64,000 nt of DNA. It comes from Pseudoalteromonas marina (GTDB taxonomy: Bacteria > Pseudomonadota > Gammaproteobacteria > Enterobacterales > Alteromonadaceae). The notes under the pieces are model-generated. The model made no database searches. It was not told where the DNA came from and worked only from the letters and a program-made list of their open reading frames with translations. The DNA is taken from the NCBI RefSeq assembly GCF_000238335.3, contig NZ_AHCB03000005.1, positions 1,302,001 to 1,366,000 on the forward strand, read 5' to 3'. This document shows, one piece after another, positions 55,502 through 64,000 of the stretch (position 1 is the first letter of the stretch; each line of letters opens with the position of its first letter). The translations under genes were made by a program, and so were the position numbers.

Positions 55502-55510
55502 GGAAATATA

Positions 55511-57148
55511 ATGGCTATTCACTCAGGCGCAGGCAAAACTGCTCCACAATCAGCACTTGTTAATGTTCCTAAATTAGTTTCGGCTTATTATTTAAATGAG
55601 CCAGACTTAGAGCAAAACCCAGAGCATGGCGTTGCCTTTGGTACATCTGGACACCGCGGCTGCTCTTATGATGTAAAATTTAATGAATCCCATATTTTAG
55701 CAATTACACAAGCCATTTGTGATTACCGTAAACAAAACGATATTTTTGGGCCATTATTTTTAGGTAAAGATACTCATGCGCTTAGTGAAGCTGCCTTTAA
55801 CTCTTCAATAGAAGTGCTTGTTGCTAACGAAGTACAAGTAATTACTCAGCAAGATGGCGACTTTACTCCAACTCCTGTTATTAGCCATGCAATTGTTTGT
55901 CACAATAAACGCAATCCTAATGAGCTTGCAGATGGCATTGTTGTTACGCCTTCACATAACCCTCCTGAAGATGGCGGCTTTAAATATAACCCACCTAACG
56001 GCGGGCCTGCTGATACAGACGTAACTAACTGGATTGAAGACAGGGCTAACAAGTTATTACTTGAAGATTTAGTCGAGGTTGAGCTTTTCCCATTCGCTAA
56101 AGCTTCTCGCTCAGGGTTTATCCGCTACGAAGATTTAATGACTCCGTATATTAACGATTTAGAGAATATCGTTAACTTAAAAGCAATTAGTGATGCGGGC
56201 GTTAAAATAGGCATTGATCCATTAGGTGGTTCAGGTATAAATTTTTGGCCAGTTATTGCGCAAAAATATAATTTAGATCTAACCGTAGTAAACGACAGTG
56301 TTGATCCGCGTTTTGCATTTATGCCACTTGATAAAGATGGCAAAATACGTATGGATTGTTCATCGCCTTACTCGATGGCTAATTTAATTAAATTAAAAGA
56401 CGATTTTGATATAGCGATTGGTAACGACCCTGATTACGACCGTCACGGCATTGTTACACCCGATGGCCTAATGAATCCGAATCATTTTTTAGCTGTTGCT
56501 ATTGATTACCTATTAAACCACCGCGAGTGGAATAGTAGCGTAGAGATTGGTAAAACGCTTGTTTCGAGTTCGATGATTGATCGTGTTGTAGCGCGCAATA
56601 AGCGAAAAGTAAAAGAAGTTCCGGTAGGCTTTAAATGGTTTGTGGAAGGCCTAAACAAAGGTAATCTTGCTTTTGGTGGCGAAGAGAGTGCAGGTGCTGC
56701 GTTTTTACGCTTTGATGGCAGCGTATGGTGTACTGACAAAGACGGCTTTATTATGGGTTTACTTGCAGCTGAAATACTTGCAGTAACGGGTAAAACACCA
56801 TCAGCGCTTTATAAAGAGCTAGAACAAGAATTTGGATCGCCACTTTATAAGCGTCTAGATGCGCCAGCAAGTAGTGCACAAAAATCGCGCTTAAAAGCTT
56901 TAAGTGCAGACGACGTGAAAGCCGAAACGTTAGCTGGAGAGCCTATTTTACAAAAATTAACTCATGCTCCAGGTAACAATGCAGCGATTGGCGGCTTAAA
57001 AGTTGTTACAGAAAATGGCTGGTTTGCTGCTCGCCCATCAGGTACTGAAGATATTTATAAAATATACCTAGAATCATTTAAAGGCGAAGCACATTTAGCT
57101 CTTTTAGAAAAAGAAGCTAAACAATTAGTTGATTCAGTTATTAGCTAA
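55511..57148 (+). CDS. pgm: phosphoglucomutase
   Basis: Interconverts glucose-1-phosphate and glucose-6-phosphate. Phosphoserine S148 in [14 protein letters not shown]-terminal FGTSGHRG at 43-50, metal loop NDPDYDRHG near 303, sugar-binding GGEESAG near 393-399, and phosphate-binding [12 protein letters not shown] near 513. 545 residues (E. coli 546). seqA-pgm is the E. coli order. Confidence 0.97.
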   Translation: MAIHSGAGKTAPQSALVNVPKLVSAYYLNEPDLEQNPEHGVAFGTSGHRGCSYDVKFNESHILAITQAICDYRKQNDIFGPLFLGKDTHALSEAAFNSSIEVLVANEVQVITQQDGDFTPTPVISHAIVCHNKRNPNELADGIVVTPSHNPPEDGGFKYNPPNGGPADTDVTNWIEDRANKLLLEDLVEVELFPFAKASRSGFIRYEDLMTPYINDLENIVNLKAISDAGVKIGIDPLGGSGINFWPVIAQKYNLDLTVVNDSVDPRFAFMPLDKDGKIRMDCSSPYSMANLIKLKDDFDIAIGNDPDYDRHGIVTPDGLMNPNHFLAVAIDYLLNHREWNSSVEIGKTLVSSSMIDRVVARNKRKVKEVPVGFKWFVEGLNKGNLAFGGEESAGAAFLRFDGSVWCTDKDGFIMGLLAAEILAVTGKTPSALYKELEQEFGSPLYKRLDAPASSAQKSRLKALSADDVKAETLAGEPILQKLTHAPGNNAAIGGLKVVTENGWFAARPSGTEDIYKIYLESFKGEAHLALLEKEAKQLVDSVIS

Positions 57149-57165
57149 ACCTGCTTAAACTATTT

Positions 57166-57196
57166 AAAAACGGCTGAATTATTCAGCCGTTTTTTT
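57166..57196 (+). terminator. intrinsic terminator after pgm
   Basis: CGGCTGAA/TTCAGCCG stem flanked by AAAAA and seven T. Confidence 0.88.
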
Positions 57197-57226
57197 GTAT
57201 CTCTCACACCATAAAGGGCTTTTATT

Positions 57227-58279
57227 ATGTCAGCCACACCCGATTATTTAAATTTATTGCAATCAACCGGTGATTTTCTAACCATTAGCCGAGATAACGA
57301 ATGGCACTTAGAACCGAGCCAGTTTTCGCTCAACAATGGAACCCGAGTTAACGTACACGATACTGGGGTTATTGAGTTTCAGCCAGCGGTTACTACCTCA
57401 AAAGATATTGTGTTATCAAGTGCCGTACATGGCAACGAAACAGCGCCTATTGAAATTTGTGATGAGCTAATAAAGCAAATTATTTCCCAAAACCTTGAGC
57501 TTAATCAGCGAGTCCTTTTTATATACGGAAACCCTAAATCAATTAATATTGGTTTGCGCTTTGTTGAAGAAAATCTTAATCGTTTATTTAATGGACACCA
57601 CACTGTTGATGGTGTTGAAATGAATGACGAGCGCGTTCGAGCGGCAAAACTTGAACGCTACGTAACTGACTTTTTTGCCAGAGGGGAAAAGGGCAGTGAG
57701 CGCAGTCATTACGATTTGCACACGGCTATTCGTGGTTCAAAAAATGAAAAATTTGCTGTGTATCCATTTTTGCACGGTAAACCATGGAAAAAATCACAGC
57801 TACAATTTTTACTAAGTTGTGGTGTAAATACTGTATTAATGATGAAGTCGCCAGCGACAACGTTTAGTTATTACTCATCTTTTGTTCATGGTGCAGATTC
57901 GTTTACAGTTGAGCTTGGGCAAGTAAAGCCATTTGGCCAAAACGATATGACACGTTTTGAAAAAACAAAACAAACGTTAACTGCATTAATTAGTCAAAAA
58001 GAAGTTGAATACCCACAATTTAATGCAAGCGACTTTGAACTGTTCGCTGTTCACCGTACAATTAATCGTACTCAAGAGGATTTTAGTTTTCCATTTTCTG
58101 ATGATGCAGAGAACTTTACTGGCTTTGCAAAAGGAGACCTGCTCGCAACCGATGGTAATACTCCTTATTATGCGGACGTTGAAGGAGAAGCAATCATATT
58201 CCCAAATGCAAAAGTAGCCTTAGGGCAACGTGCATTACTCACCGTTGTTCCAATGGCAATAGACAGTAACTTTGTATAA
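57227..58279 (+). CDS. astE: succinylglutamate desuccinylase AstE
   Basis: Last step of the AST arginine pathway: N-succinylglutamate to glutamate and succinate. Zinc peptidase-like (M14-related) family with H68 and E71 in [11 protein letters not shown] and a third ligand in [11 protein letters not shown] near 157-163. E near 215-220 ([12 protein letters not shown]) is the likely catalytic glutamate. 350 residues is normal. No other ast gene is near, so arginine use depends on genes elsewhere. Its products suit the TCA and GDH genes in this window. Confidence 0.92.
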   Translation: MSATPDYLNLLQSTGDFLTISRDNEWHLEPSQFSLNNGTRVNVHDTGVIEFQPAVTTSKDIVLSSAVHGNETAPIEICDELIKQIISQNLELNQRVLFIYGNPKSINIGLRFVEENLNRLFNGHHTVDGVEMNDERVRAAKLERYVTDFFARGEKGSERSHYDLHTAIRGSKNEKFAVYPFLHGKPWKKSQLQFLLSCGVNTVLMMKSPATTFSYYSSFVHGADSFTVELGQVKPFGQNDMTRFEKTKQTLTALISQKEVEYPQFNASDFELFAVHRTINRTQEDFSFPFSDDAENFTGFAKGDLLATDGNTPYYADVEGEAIIFPNAKVALGQRALLTVVPMAIDSNFV

Positions 58280-58407
58280 TTCAACTCATTAGACCTCTTT
58301 GTCCTGCAAGTTAACTAACTGATTACTAATAATTTAAGTGGCTGTATTGTTAACTTGCCACTTATTTAACCAATATTTACTTTTGTTTCGTCACAGATTT
58401 GTTGAAT

Positions 58408-58433
58408 AACACTTTACGTTAACGTAAAGTGTT
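58408..58433. promoter_or_regulatory. 26-bp perfect palindrome, candidate LiuR operator of bkd
   Basis: A perfect inverted repeat with half-site AACACTTTACGTT and core ACGTTAACGT. It lies 113 bp before bkdA1. The shape resembles what I recall for LiuR (MerR-family) sites controlling branched-chain amino-acid catabolism in gammaproteobacteria. TTGGCA overlaps its right end and TATAGT lies at 58450-58455, but their 12-bp spacing is too short to assign a promoter. No liuR gene is in the window. Confidence 0.6.
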
Positions 58434-58516
58434 GGCAGCTTTAATTAAATATAGTGCAGATATTGCAAAGTTTATTCAGCAATGATCACCCATAATAATA
58501 ATGTAAAAGGGGCACT

Positions 58517-58549
58517 ATGTTACTGACAACAACAGAAGGTAGGTTATGA
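58517..58549 (+). CDS. possible 10-codon leader ORF of bkdA1
   Basis: ATG-started ORF encoding [18 protein letters not shown] at 58505-58512 precedes it by 4 nt, and its TGA overlaps the bkdA1 ATG as ATGA. Such geometry would couple leader translation to bkdA1. With ten codons and three Leu, it may be chance; no conservation data are available. Confidence 0.3.
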   Translation: MLLTTTEGRL

Positions 58550-59760
58550 GTAATCCAAATAACGTATCGCTGAATATTAACCATGCGCTAGAATTTATTG
58601 ACGGCAATGCGCTTAATATTCCAACCCTTAGTATTTTAACTGAGGATGGCGACATTCACCCAAGTGCGACAGCACCCGCTATTTCAAAACATACCGCAAT
58701 TAAACTTTATGAGACTATGCGTTTTATACGTTTATTAGATGAACGTATGCAAGGTGCTCAGCGCCAAGGCCGAGTAAGCTTTTACATGCAATGTTTAGGT
58801 GAAGAAGCTGCCGTTACGGCATCCGCTGCTGCGCTTGACCAAGAAGACATGATAATGGCGCAATACCGTGAGCAAGCTGCACTGCATTACCGTGGTTTTA
58901 CACTAGACCAATTTATGAACCAAATGTTTTCAAATGAATTAGATTTAGGCAAAGGTCGTCAAATGCCAATTCATTATGGTTCGAACGAATTAAACTATAT
59001 GACTATTTCTTCTCCTCTTGGCACACAAATACCACAAGCTACAGGGTATGCATATGGACAAAAAGTAAAGCATATAGATGCGAAAACAGGCGAGCTTGCA
59101 AGCATTATTGATAACGTTACTATTTGTTACTTTGGCGAAGGCGCTGCATCTGAAGGTGACTTTCATGCAGGATTAAACATGGCTGCAGTGCATAAAGCAC
59201 CCGTGATATTTTTTGCACGTAACAACGGCTATGCGATTTCGACCCCGGCAGATGAGCAATTTAAAGGTGATGGTATTGCTTCACGTGGTGTGGGTTATGG
59301 CATTAAAACAATTAGGGTCGATGGCACAGACGCACTTGCTGTGTTTGCGGCAACGCAAAAAGCACGTGAAATTGCCTCAACACAAGGCGAGCCTGTTTTA
59401 ATTGAATCAATAGCTTACCGTTTAGGCGCTCACTCCACGTCAGATGACCCAAGTGGTTACCGTTCAAAAGACGAAGAGGCTAATTACAAAACATGCCCAA
59501 TAGAAAAATTTAAAAAGTGGCTAGTAAAACAGCAATGGCTCAACGAAGAAGACGATTTAAAAGCAAAAGAGTCTATACGTGAAGATATATTAGCGGCATT
59601 AAAGCGTGCAGAAGTAGTACAAAAGCCTGCTCTAGAAGAGCTAGTATCAGATGTTTACGACACGCCAATCCCTTCACTTGTTCGTCAATACAATGAACTA
59701 AAAGAACATATACAAAAGCACCCAGATGCTTACCCAGTTACATCAGGGAGAATTAAGTAA
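58546..59760 (+). CDS. bkdA1: branched-chain 2-oxoacid dehydrogenase E1 alpha
   Basis: With bkdA2 forms the TPP-dependent E1 that decarboxylates 2-oxoacids from Val, Leu and Ile. TPP/Mg motif [23 protein letters not shown] near 194-216 and NNGYAISTP near 225. The phosphorylation-loop-like [15 protein letters not shown] near 293 marks the branched-chain type over pyruvate. 404 residues. AAGGTAGG before the ATG is a good ribosome binding site. Its TAA overlaps the bkdA2 ATG by one base. Confidence 0.94.
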   Translation: MSNPNNVSLNINHALEFIDGNALNIPTLSILTEDGDIHPSATAPAISKHTAIKLYETMRFIRLLDERMQGAQRQGRVSFYMQCLGEEAAVTASAAALDQEDMIMAQYREQAALHYRGFTLDQFMNQMFSNELDLGKGRQMPIHYGSNELNYMTISSPLGTQIPQATGYAYGQKVKHIDAKTGELASIIDNVTICYFGEGAASEGDFHAGLNMAAVHKAPVIFFARNNGYAISTPADEQFKGDGIASRGVGYGIKTIRVDGTDALAVFAATQKAREIASTQGEPVLIESIAYRLGAHSTSDDPSGYRSKDEEANYKTCPIEKFKKWLVKQQWLNEEDDLKAKESIREDILAALKRAEVVQKPALEELVSDVYDTPIPSLVRQYNELKEHIQKHPDAYPVTSGRIK

Positions 59761-60737
59761 TGGCTAAAATGAACATGCTACATGCAATTAATTCTGCTCT
59801 TGATATAACCATGAATGAACACCCGCAAGCGTGTATATTTGGCGAAGATGTTGGGTATTTTGGTGGTGTATTTAGAGCGACCTCAGGTTTACAAGAAAAA
59901 TACGGAAAACACCGTGTATTTAATACGCCTCTAACTGAGCAAGGTATTTTAGGTTTTGCAAATGGTTTAGCGGCATTTGGTGCCCCCGCATTAGCTGAAA
60001 TTCAATTTGCAGATTATATATTCCCGGCCTTTGACCAAATAGTAAATGAATCAGCAAAATTCAGATACCGTAGTGGTAATGAGTTTAATGTAGGTACCTT
60101 AACTGTACGCACACCATATGGTGGTGGTATTGCTGGTGGTTTATATCATTCGCAATCACCAGAAGCTTACTTTGCACATACGCCAGGTTTAAAAATAGTG
60201 GTGCCACGTAATCCATATCAAGCTAAAGGTTTACTACGTGCAAGTATTAAAGATGACAATCCGGTTATATTTTTTGAGCCCAAACGTTTGTACCGCGCAT
60301 CGACGGGTGAAGTACCTGAAGAAGATTACTCAATAGAGTTAGGTAAAGCTGAAGTCGTGCAAGAAGGCAGTGACATTACAGTGCTTGCTTGGGGCGCTCA
60401 AATGGAAATTATTGAAGATGCTGCAAAACAAGCAAGTGAGCAAGGCATACATTGTGAGGTTATAGATTTACGTAGTATTTTGCCGTGGGATATAGACACA
60501 ATTGCTAAATCAGTCACTAAAACTGGCCGTTTAGTGATAAGCCATGAAGCACCTATTACAAATGGATTTGGTGCAGAAATTGCTGCCTCAATTCAACAAG
60601 CGTGTTTCCTCCATTTAGAGTCACCTATTTTACGTGTGTGCGGTTTAGATACACCTTACCCACTGGCGCTTGAGAAAGAGTACGTGCCTGATGCGCTCAA
60701 AGTATTAGCTGCAATTAAACAATCAATGGATTTTTAG
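59760..60737 (+). CDS. bkdA2: branched-chain 2-oxoacid dehydrogenase E1 beta
   Basis: Transketolase-like beta subunit of E1. [19 protein letters not shown] start, [15 protein letters not shown] at 24-38, [24 protein letters not shown] near 115-138, and [13 protein letters not shown] near 238-250 are family signatures. 325 residues matches the family. One-base overlap with bkdA1 and an 8-bp gap to bkdB make one operon. Confidence 0.95.
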   Translation: MAKMNMLHAINSALDITMNEHPQACIFGEDVGYFGGVFRATSGLQEKYGKHRVFNTPLTEQGILGFANGLAAFGAPALAEIQFADYIFPAFDQIVNESAKFRYRSGNEFNVGTLTVRTPYGGGIAGGLYHSQSPEAYFAHTPGLKIVVPRNPYQAKGLLRASIKDDNPVIFFEPKRLYRASTGEVPEEDYSIELGKAEVVQEGSDITVLAWGAQMEIIEDAAKQASEQGIHCEVIDLRSILPWDIDTIAKSVTKTGRLVISHEAPITNGFGAEIAASIQQACFLHLESPILRVCGLDTPYPLALEKEYVPDALKVLAAIKQSMDF

Positions 60738-60745
60738 GGGTTCCC

Positions 60746-62308
60746 ATGGCTAAAGATTTTATATTACCCGATATTGGTGAAGGCATTGTTGAGTGCGAAG
60801 TGGTTGAATGGCTAGTAAAAGAAGGTGATAGCGTTTGTGAAGATCAACCCATCTGTGACGTGATGACCGACAAAGCCCTAGTACAAATACCTGCTGTGCA
60901 CGATGGAGTAATTACAAAGCTCTACCATCAAAAAGGCGAAATAGCTAAAGTGCATGCACCCTTGTTTGCAATGGATGTAGCAGGCGAAGCGGCTGACGTT
61001 GAAACGCAAGAGCATAACAGTGCACCCCAAAACAACAATACAGCTGAACAATTAGAAGATTTTATTTTACCAGATATTGGCGAAGGAATTGTTGAGTGCG
61101 AAATAGTCGACTGGTTAGTAGCCGAAGGCGATGAAATTGAAGAAGATCAAGCTGTTTGTGATGTAATGACTGATAAAGCCCTTGTGCAAATACCGGCCAA
61201 GTACACCGGTATCGTACAAAAGCTGTATTATCAGAAAGGCGAAATAGCTAAAGTACATAGCCCACTGTTTCAAATGACTATTGCTGGAAGTGCACCTAAG
61301 CAAAACATAGATGTAAACCAAGCCGTAGTAAAAGCGCAGACAAATGCAGCAGAGCAGGCAGCACCAGTAAAAGTTAATCAAACAGCAAAAGTGGTTAACA
61401 CAAAAGCTGTTGCATCACCGGCTGTTAGACGAAAAGCACGTGAGCTTGATGTTGATTTAACACAAGTGCCGGGTAGTGGTAAAAATGGACGTATCTATAA
61501 GCAAGATATAGAAGAGTTTATTAAAGGTGAAGTACCTAACAGTATTGATACATCACCGCTTAATAGCAGTGCAGTCAACACACAAAGTAAAACGCAGAGC
61601 TCTAGCGTGCGTGTAGAGCCAATTAAAGGCATAAAAGCGGCGATGGCAAAACAAATGGTTGCCTCTGTTTCAACCATTCCACACTTTACATTTTGTGATG
61701 AAATAGATTTAACAGACCTTATTGCCCTAAGAGCTTCAATGAAAGAGCAATACAAAGCACAAGGCGTTAAGCTCACTATGATGCCTTTCTTTGTTAAAGC
61801 ACTGTCGCTTGCGATGAAAGAATTCCCGGTTCTTAATTCTAAAGTAAATGAAGATTGCTCTGAGCTTACTTATTTTAACGATCATAATATTGGTATAGCA
61901 GTCGATTCTAAAATTGGCTTATTGGTGCCTAATATTAAGTCGTGCCAAAGTAAAAATATTGTTGATGTGGCTAATGAACTTACACGCCTTACTGAGTCCG
62001 CTCGCGAAGGGCGAGTACCACCTGAAGACTTAAAAGGCGGTACTATTAGCATTTCAAACATAGGTGCAATTGGCGGCACAATTGCCACACCAATTATTAA
62101 TAAACCTGAAGTTGCTATTGTAGCGCTAGGTAAATTGCAGCATTTACCACGCTTTGATGAAAACGGCCATGTTGTGAGTAAGGCCATTATGCAAGTTAGT
62201 TGGTCTGGTGATCACCGTGTTATTGATGGCGGAACAATTGCTCGCTTTAATAACTTATGGAAATCGTACTTAGAAAATCCATCGGCAATGATGATGGCCA
62301 TGAGTTAA
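60746..62308 (+). CDS. bkdB: branched-chain 2-oxoacid dehydrogenase E2 with two lipoyl domains
   Basis: Dihydrolipoyl acyltransferase core. Two tandem lipoyl domains (about 3-80 and 104-181; offset 101 residues) with lipoyl lysines K43 and K144 in VMTDKALV. Subunit-binding domain about 208-246 (AVRRKARELDVDL...GKNGRIYKQDIEEF). Catalytic domain about 275-520 with the histidine of SGDHRVIDGGT near 490. DIGEGIVECEVVEW is typical of BCKDH E2. Most BCKDH E2 proteins have one lipoyl domain. No E3 (lpd) follows, so a shared E3 is implied. 19 bp after the stop an inverted-repeat element begins, with the terminator beyond it. Confidence 0.95.
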   Translation: MAKDFILPDIGEGIVECEVVEWLVKEGDSVCEDQPICDVMTDKALVQIPAVHDGVITKLYHQKGEIAKVHAPLFAMDVAGEAADVETQEHNSAPQNNNTAEQLEDFILPDIGEGIVECEIVDWLVAEGDEIEEDQAVCDVMTDKALVQIPAKYTGIVQKLYYQKGEIAKVHSPLFQMTIAGSAPKQNIDVNQAVVKAQTNAAEQAAPVKVNQTAKVVNTKAVASPAVRRKARELDVDLTQVPGSGKNGRIYKQDIEEFIKGEVPNSIDTSPLNSSAVNTQSKTQSSSVRVEPIKGIKAAMAKQMVASVSTIPHFTFCDEIDLTDLIALRASMKEQYKAQGVKLTMMPFFVKALSLAMKEFPVLNSKVNEDCSELTYFNDHNIGIAVDSKIGLLVPNIKSCQSKNIVDVANELTRLTESAREGRVPPEDLKGGTISISNIGAIGGTIATPIINKPEVAIVALGKLQHLPRFDENGHVVSKAIMQVSWSGDHRVIDGGTIARFNNLWKSYLENPSAMMMAMS

Positions 62309-62327
62309 AAATATAATTGTTTAAACC

Positions 62328-62595
62328 TAGGGCGTGTTGATCTTTGATGGTTGAATTTGCAGCAGTATGTTTGGTTTTTAGGCAAGGCAGAGCCTATGAA
62401 GTGTGGTTATTCCCCATAAATAGGCGATAACGCAGCATAAATGCCAAACATGCGCTGCCCTTCGGGTTCTGCCTAGGGGCAATAAACTCTTTGTTACTCG
62501 GTTTTTACTTAGCCCACTAGGTTACAAACCTCGCGCCGCGATTTAATCGACCCTAGATTGAACAAATTTCAATCCGCAAAGGTCAACACGCCCTA
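62328..62595. mobile_element. 268-bp MITE-like element with terminal inverted repeats
   Basis: Left end TAGGGCGTGTTGATCTTTG (62328-62346) matches the reverse complement of the right end (62577-62595) at 18 of 19 bases, and weaker similarity extends to about 33 bp. Outer TA at both ends could be a TA target duplication, as in IS630/mariner-type elements, or part of the repeat. No transposase frame lies inside. Internal arms (for example ATGTTTGG at 62367-62374 and CCAAACAT at 62444-62451) allow RNA or DNA folding. The GC-richer text contrasts with the flanks. The parent element is not identified. Confidence 0.75.
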
Positions 62596-62601
62596 ATAAA
62601 T

Positions 62602-62625
62602 AACCAGCAATTTGCTGGTTTTTTG
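62602..62625 (+). terminator. intrinsic terminator downstream of the MITE (probably for bkdB)
   Basis: AACCAGCA and TGCTGGTT around a short loop, followed by a T-rich tail. It is 294 bp after the bkdB stop, with the element in between. Confidence 0.85.
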
Positions 62626-62723
62626 TTTTAAAGCTAGGCGTTTTTAATTAAGATATAGATGTTACTAAAAAGTAATTTAAAGAGCCCGTTAGGGAATATA
62701 AAAAATAACACTAAGGAAATTTT

Positions 62724-63089
62724 ATGGAACATTATATGAACGCACTGCGTAGCTACGCAGATTTTTCAGGTCGTAACCGCCGCAAAGCTTATTGGATGTT
62801 TGTATTATTTAATACCATCTTCTCAATTATCTGTAATGTTATTGATGGCGCATTAGGTACTATGTTTATTGGTTCTTTTTATAGTTTAGCGCTATTGATA
62901 CCTGGTTTAAGTGCTGGTGCACGTCGTTTACACGATACTGGCCGCTCTGGTTGGTGGCAGCTTCTGTGGTTAGTGCCAATTATTGGTTGGATTGTATTAA
63001 TTGTGTTCCTTGCACAAGACTCACATGAAGGCGAGAACGATTTTGGTCCTAATCCAAAAGAGTTAGCAGCAGAACCTGCTGCTGTATAA
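62724..63089 (+). CDS. DUF805 membrane protein
   Basis: A 121-residue DUF805 inner-membrane protein of unknown function. Start SYADFSGRNRRKAYWMFVLFN is the family hallmark. Three to four hydrophobic segments, with ARRLHDTGRSGWWQLLWLVPIIG near 73-95 as the second signature. Hydrophilic C-terminal tail. AAGGAAATTTT before the ATG. Single gene with its own terminator. Confidence 0.92.
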   Translation: MEHYMNALRSYADFSGRNRRKAYWMFVLFNTIFSIICNVIDGALGTMFIGSFYSLALLIPGLSAGARRLHDTGRSGWWQLLWLVPIIGWIVLIVFLAQDSHEGENDFGPNPKELAAEPAAV

Positions 63090-63105
63090 AGTAAAGTTTT
63101 AACCT

Positions 63106-63134
63106 AAAAAGCTCAGTGTTCGCTGAGCTTTTTT
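63106..63134. terminator. bidirectional terminator between DUF805 and exporter genes
   Basis: AAAAAGCTCAG and CTGAGCTTTTT around TGTTCG, with A- and T-runs on both sides; suits both convergent genes. Confidence 0.9.
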
Positions 63135-63145
63135 ATGCCTAAAAT

Positions 63146-64000
63146 TTAATACGAAATAAAATACAACCCATAGCCAACCCCCAGAGCAGGAAGTGCGGTA
63201 TATAAAGTGGCTATTATTGCGGCTTTAGGGGCTAACGCAATTGCAGGGAATAACGCATCTCCATCGTTTGAAATTGCATTGGCTGTTAAAGCGCTAAATG
63301 GAATAATCCCCTGTATATAAAGCGTGCTGACTATTATTTGCGGTCCACAACCGGGTAAAAAACCAATGATCACAGCAATCAGCGGTGCTAAATAAGCGTA
63401 GTGGGCAAACCATGTTTTTAAATCAAGTCCGGCTACATTCACGAGTATTTCAAATAACATAAACGACGCCACTACCCATGCAGTCACAAAGTGTGTGTCT
63501 TGGAGCACTTTAACCACTTTAGAGGATGGATTGCATTCATCCTCTTCACTGGTAATTTGTTTATATGTTTCGCCTTTAGACGAGTAAGCCCATACCGTGA
63601 CAATAAATAGAGCCATGCCCGCACCAAATAAATGTATTCCAGTGTTTGTGTACTCTCCAAATTGGTTAAAGTCCACGTTAAATGCGATTAAAAACGCGAT
63701 AATTAAACTTGGAAAAATCGCTAACATCCAAACAGGCTTACTGACTCTAATAATGCGGGTAGGCAATATTTTAACTTGGCGCGTTTGTTCTTTTAAAGAA
63801 GGGCGTAAAAAGTCGTGTTTATGAACTGTATTTACAAAAGCACCACACATAGTTCCAACAACTAATCCTATAGCCATTATTACAGCGCCCTCAGTAGGGC
63901 GTGTAGCTAAAAGTAAAAATGCAGCATCGCCCATTGTTGCTGTTAGTACGGCAACAATAGCACCAAAGCTTGCTTGACCTTTGGTAAATTGTGTAACCAC
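63146..64000 (-). CDS. putative manganese/heavy-metal exporter (ArsP_2-like), 5' truncated
   Basis: The C-terminal 284 or so residues of a polytopic membrane protein whose beginning is outside the window. About seven to eight membrane helices are visible. GFLPGCGPQIIVSTLYIQG near 217-235 and ISNDGDALFPAIALAPKAA near 245-263 match the 10-TM putative manganese transporter / arsenic efflux family (PF11449-like) as I remember it. A short acidic cytoplasmic loop with EEDECN lies mid-protein. Substrate is not proven. Any riboswitch or promoter would lie outside the window. Confidence 0.8.
   Translation of the reverse strand: MVTQFTKGQASFGAIVAVLTATMGDAAFLLLATRPTEGAVIMAIGLVVGTMCGAFVNTVHKHDFLRPSLKEQTRQVKILPTRIIRVSKPVWMLAIFPSLIIAFLIAFNVDFNQFGEYTNTGIHLFGAGMALFIVTVWAYSSKGETYKQITSEEDECNPSSKVVKVLQDTHFVTAWVVASFMLFEILVNVAGLDLKTWFAHYAYLAPLIAVIIGFLPGCGPQIIVSTLYIQGIIPFSALTANAISNDGDALFPAIALAPKAAIIATLYTALPALGVGYGLYFISY

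Noticed and set aside
62401..62520. Remnant transposase or rRNA/tRNA inside the 268-bp element
   Set aside because: Frames are short and interrupted, and no tRNA-like arms or rRNA motifs are apparent.

Overview
The window is an AT-rich stretch of gammaproteobacterial chromosome. Protein sequences and gene order suggest a marine Alteromonadales bacterium, most likely Pseudoalteromonas. This is inferred from family resemblance and from the pairing of E. coli-like core blocks with marine-type families (DUF2835, DUF2788, DUF3466, NAD-GDH, NhaC). I saw no rRNA, tRNA, CRISPR array, prophage or intact insertion sequence. Almost everything is ordinary, densely packed core genome.

Layout. (1) 1-7513: a small acidic protein, proQ-prc, an NhaC antiporter, pepN and DUF2835. 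(2) 7514-14727: the least characterised part, an outer-membrane DUF1302 protein, a periplasmic DUF1329 protein, a YCF48-like beta-propeller and an RND/MMPL transporter, in two adjacent transcription units. Together they look like a trans-envelope pathway for an unknown, possibly hydrophobic, substrate. (3) 14895-27646: NAD-glutamate dehydrogenase, pyrD, zapC, rlmKL, a glutaredoxin-like gene, uup and a DUF3466 surface protein. (4) 27717-35660: DUF2062 facing comEC, then msbA-lpxK-trm112-kdsB (lipid A and Kdo), an RluA-type pseudouridine synthase and tcdA. (5) 35667-37343: a csdA-csdE sulfur-transfer pair convergent with tcdA. (6) 37454-49017: gltA facing sdhCDAB-sucABCD, a near-complete TCA block. 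(7) 49079-50149: an unrecognised 356-aa gene. (8) 50368-57148: glnS, fur, fldA, ybfE, DUF2788, ybfF, seqA and pgm, in the order known from E. coli. (9) 57227-62625: astE, then the branched-chain 2-oxoacid dehydrogenase operon bkdA1-bkdA2-bkdB. (10) 62724-64000: DUF805 and a truncated putative manganese/heavy-metal exporter.

How it fits together. The gltA-sdh-suc block supplies TCA flux. NAD-GDH, astE and bkd feed amino-acid carbon into it as 2-oxoglutarate, glutamate and acyl-CoA. The msbA-lpxK-kdsB block builds the outer membrane, which the DUF1302/RND module probably spans.

Most useful leads: the four-gene envelope module and its candidate operator; a 26-bp perfect palindrome resembling a LiuR operator, plus a short leader ORF, upstream of bkd; a 268-bp terminal-inverted-repeat (MITE-like) element lying between bkdB and its terminator; a terminator-like hairpin in the sdh leader; and the orphan gene between sucD and glnS. 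No wholly new system could be proven from sequence alone.
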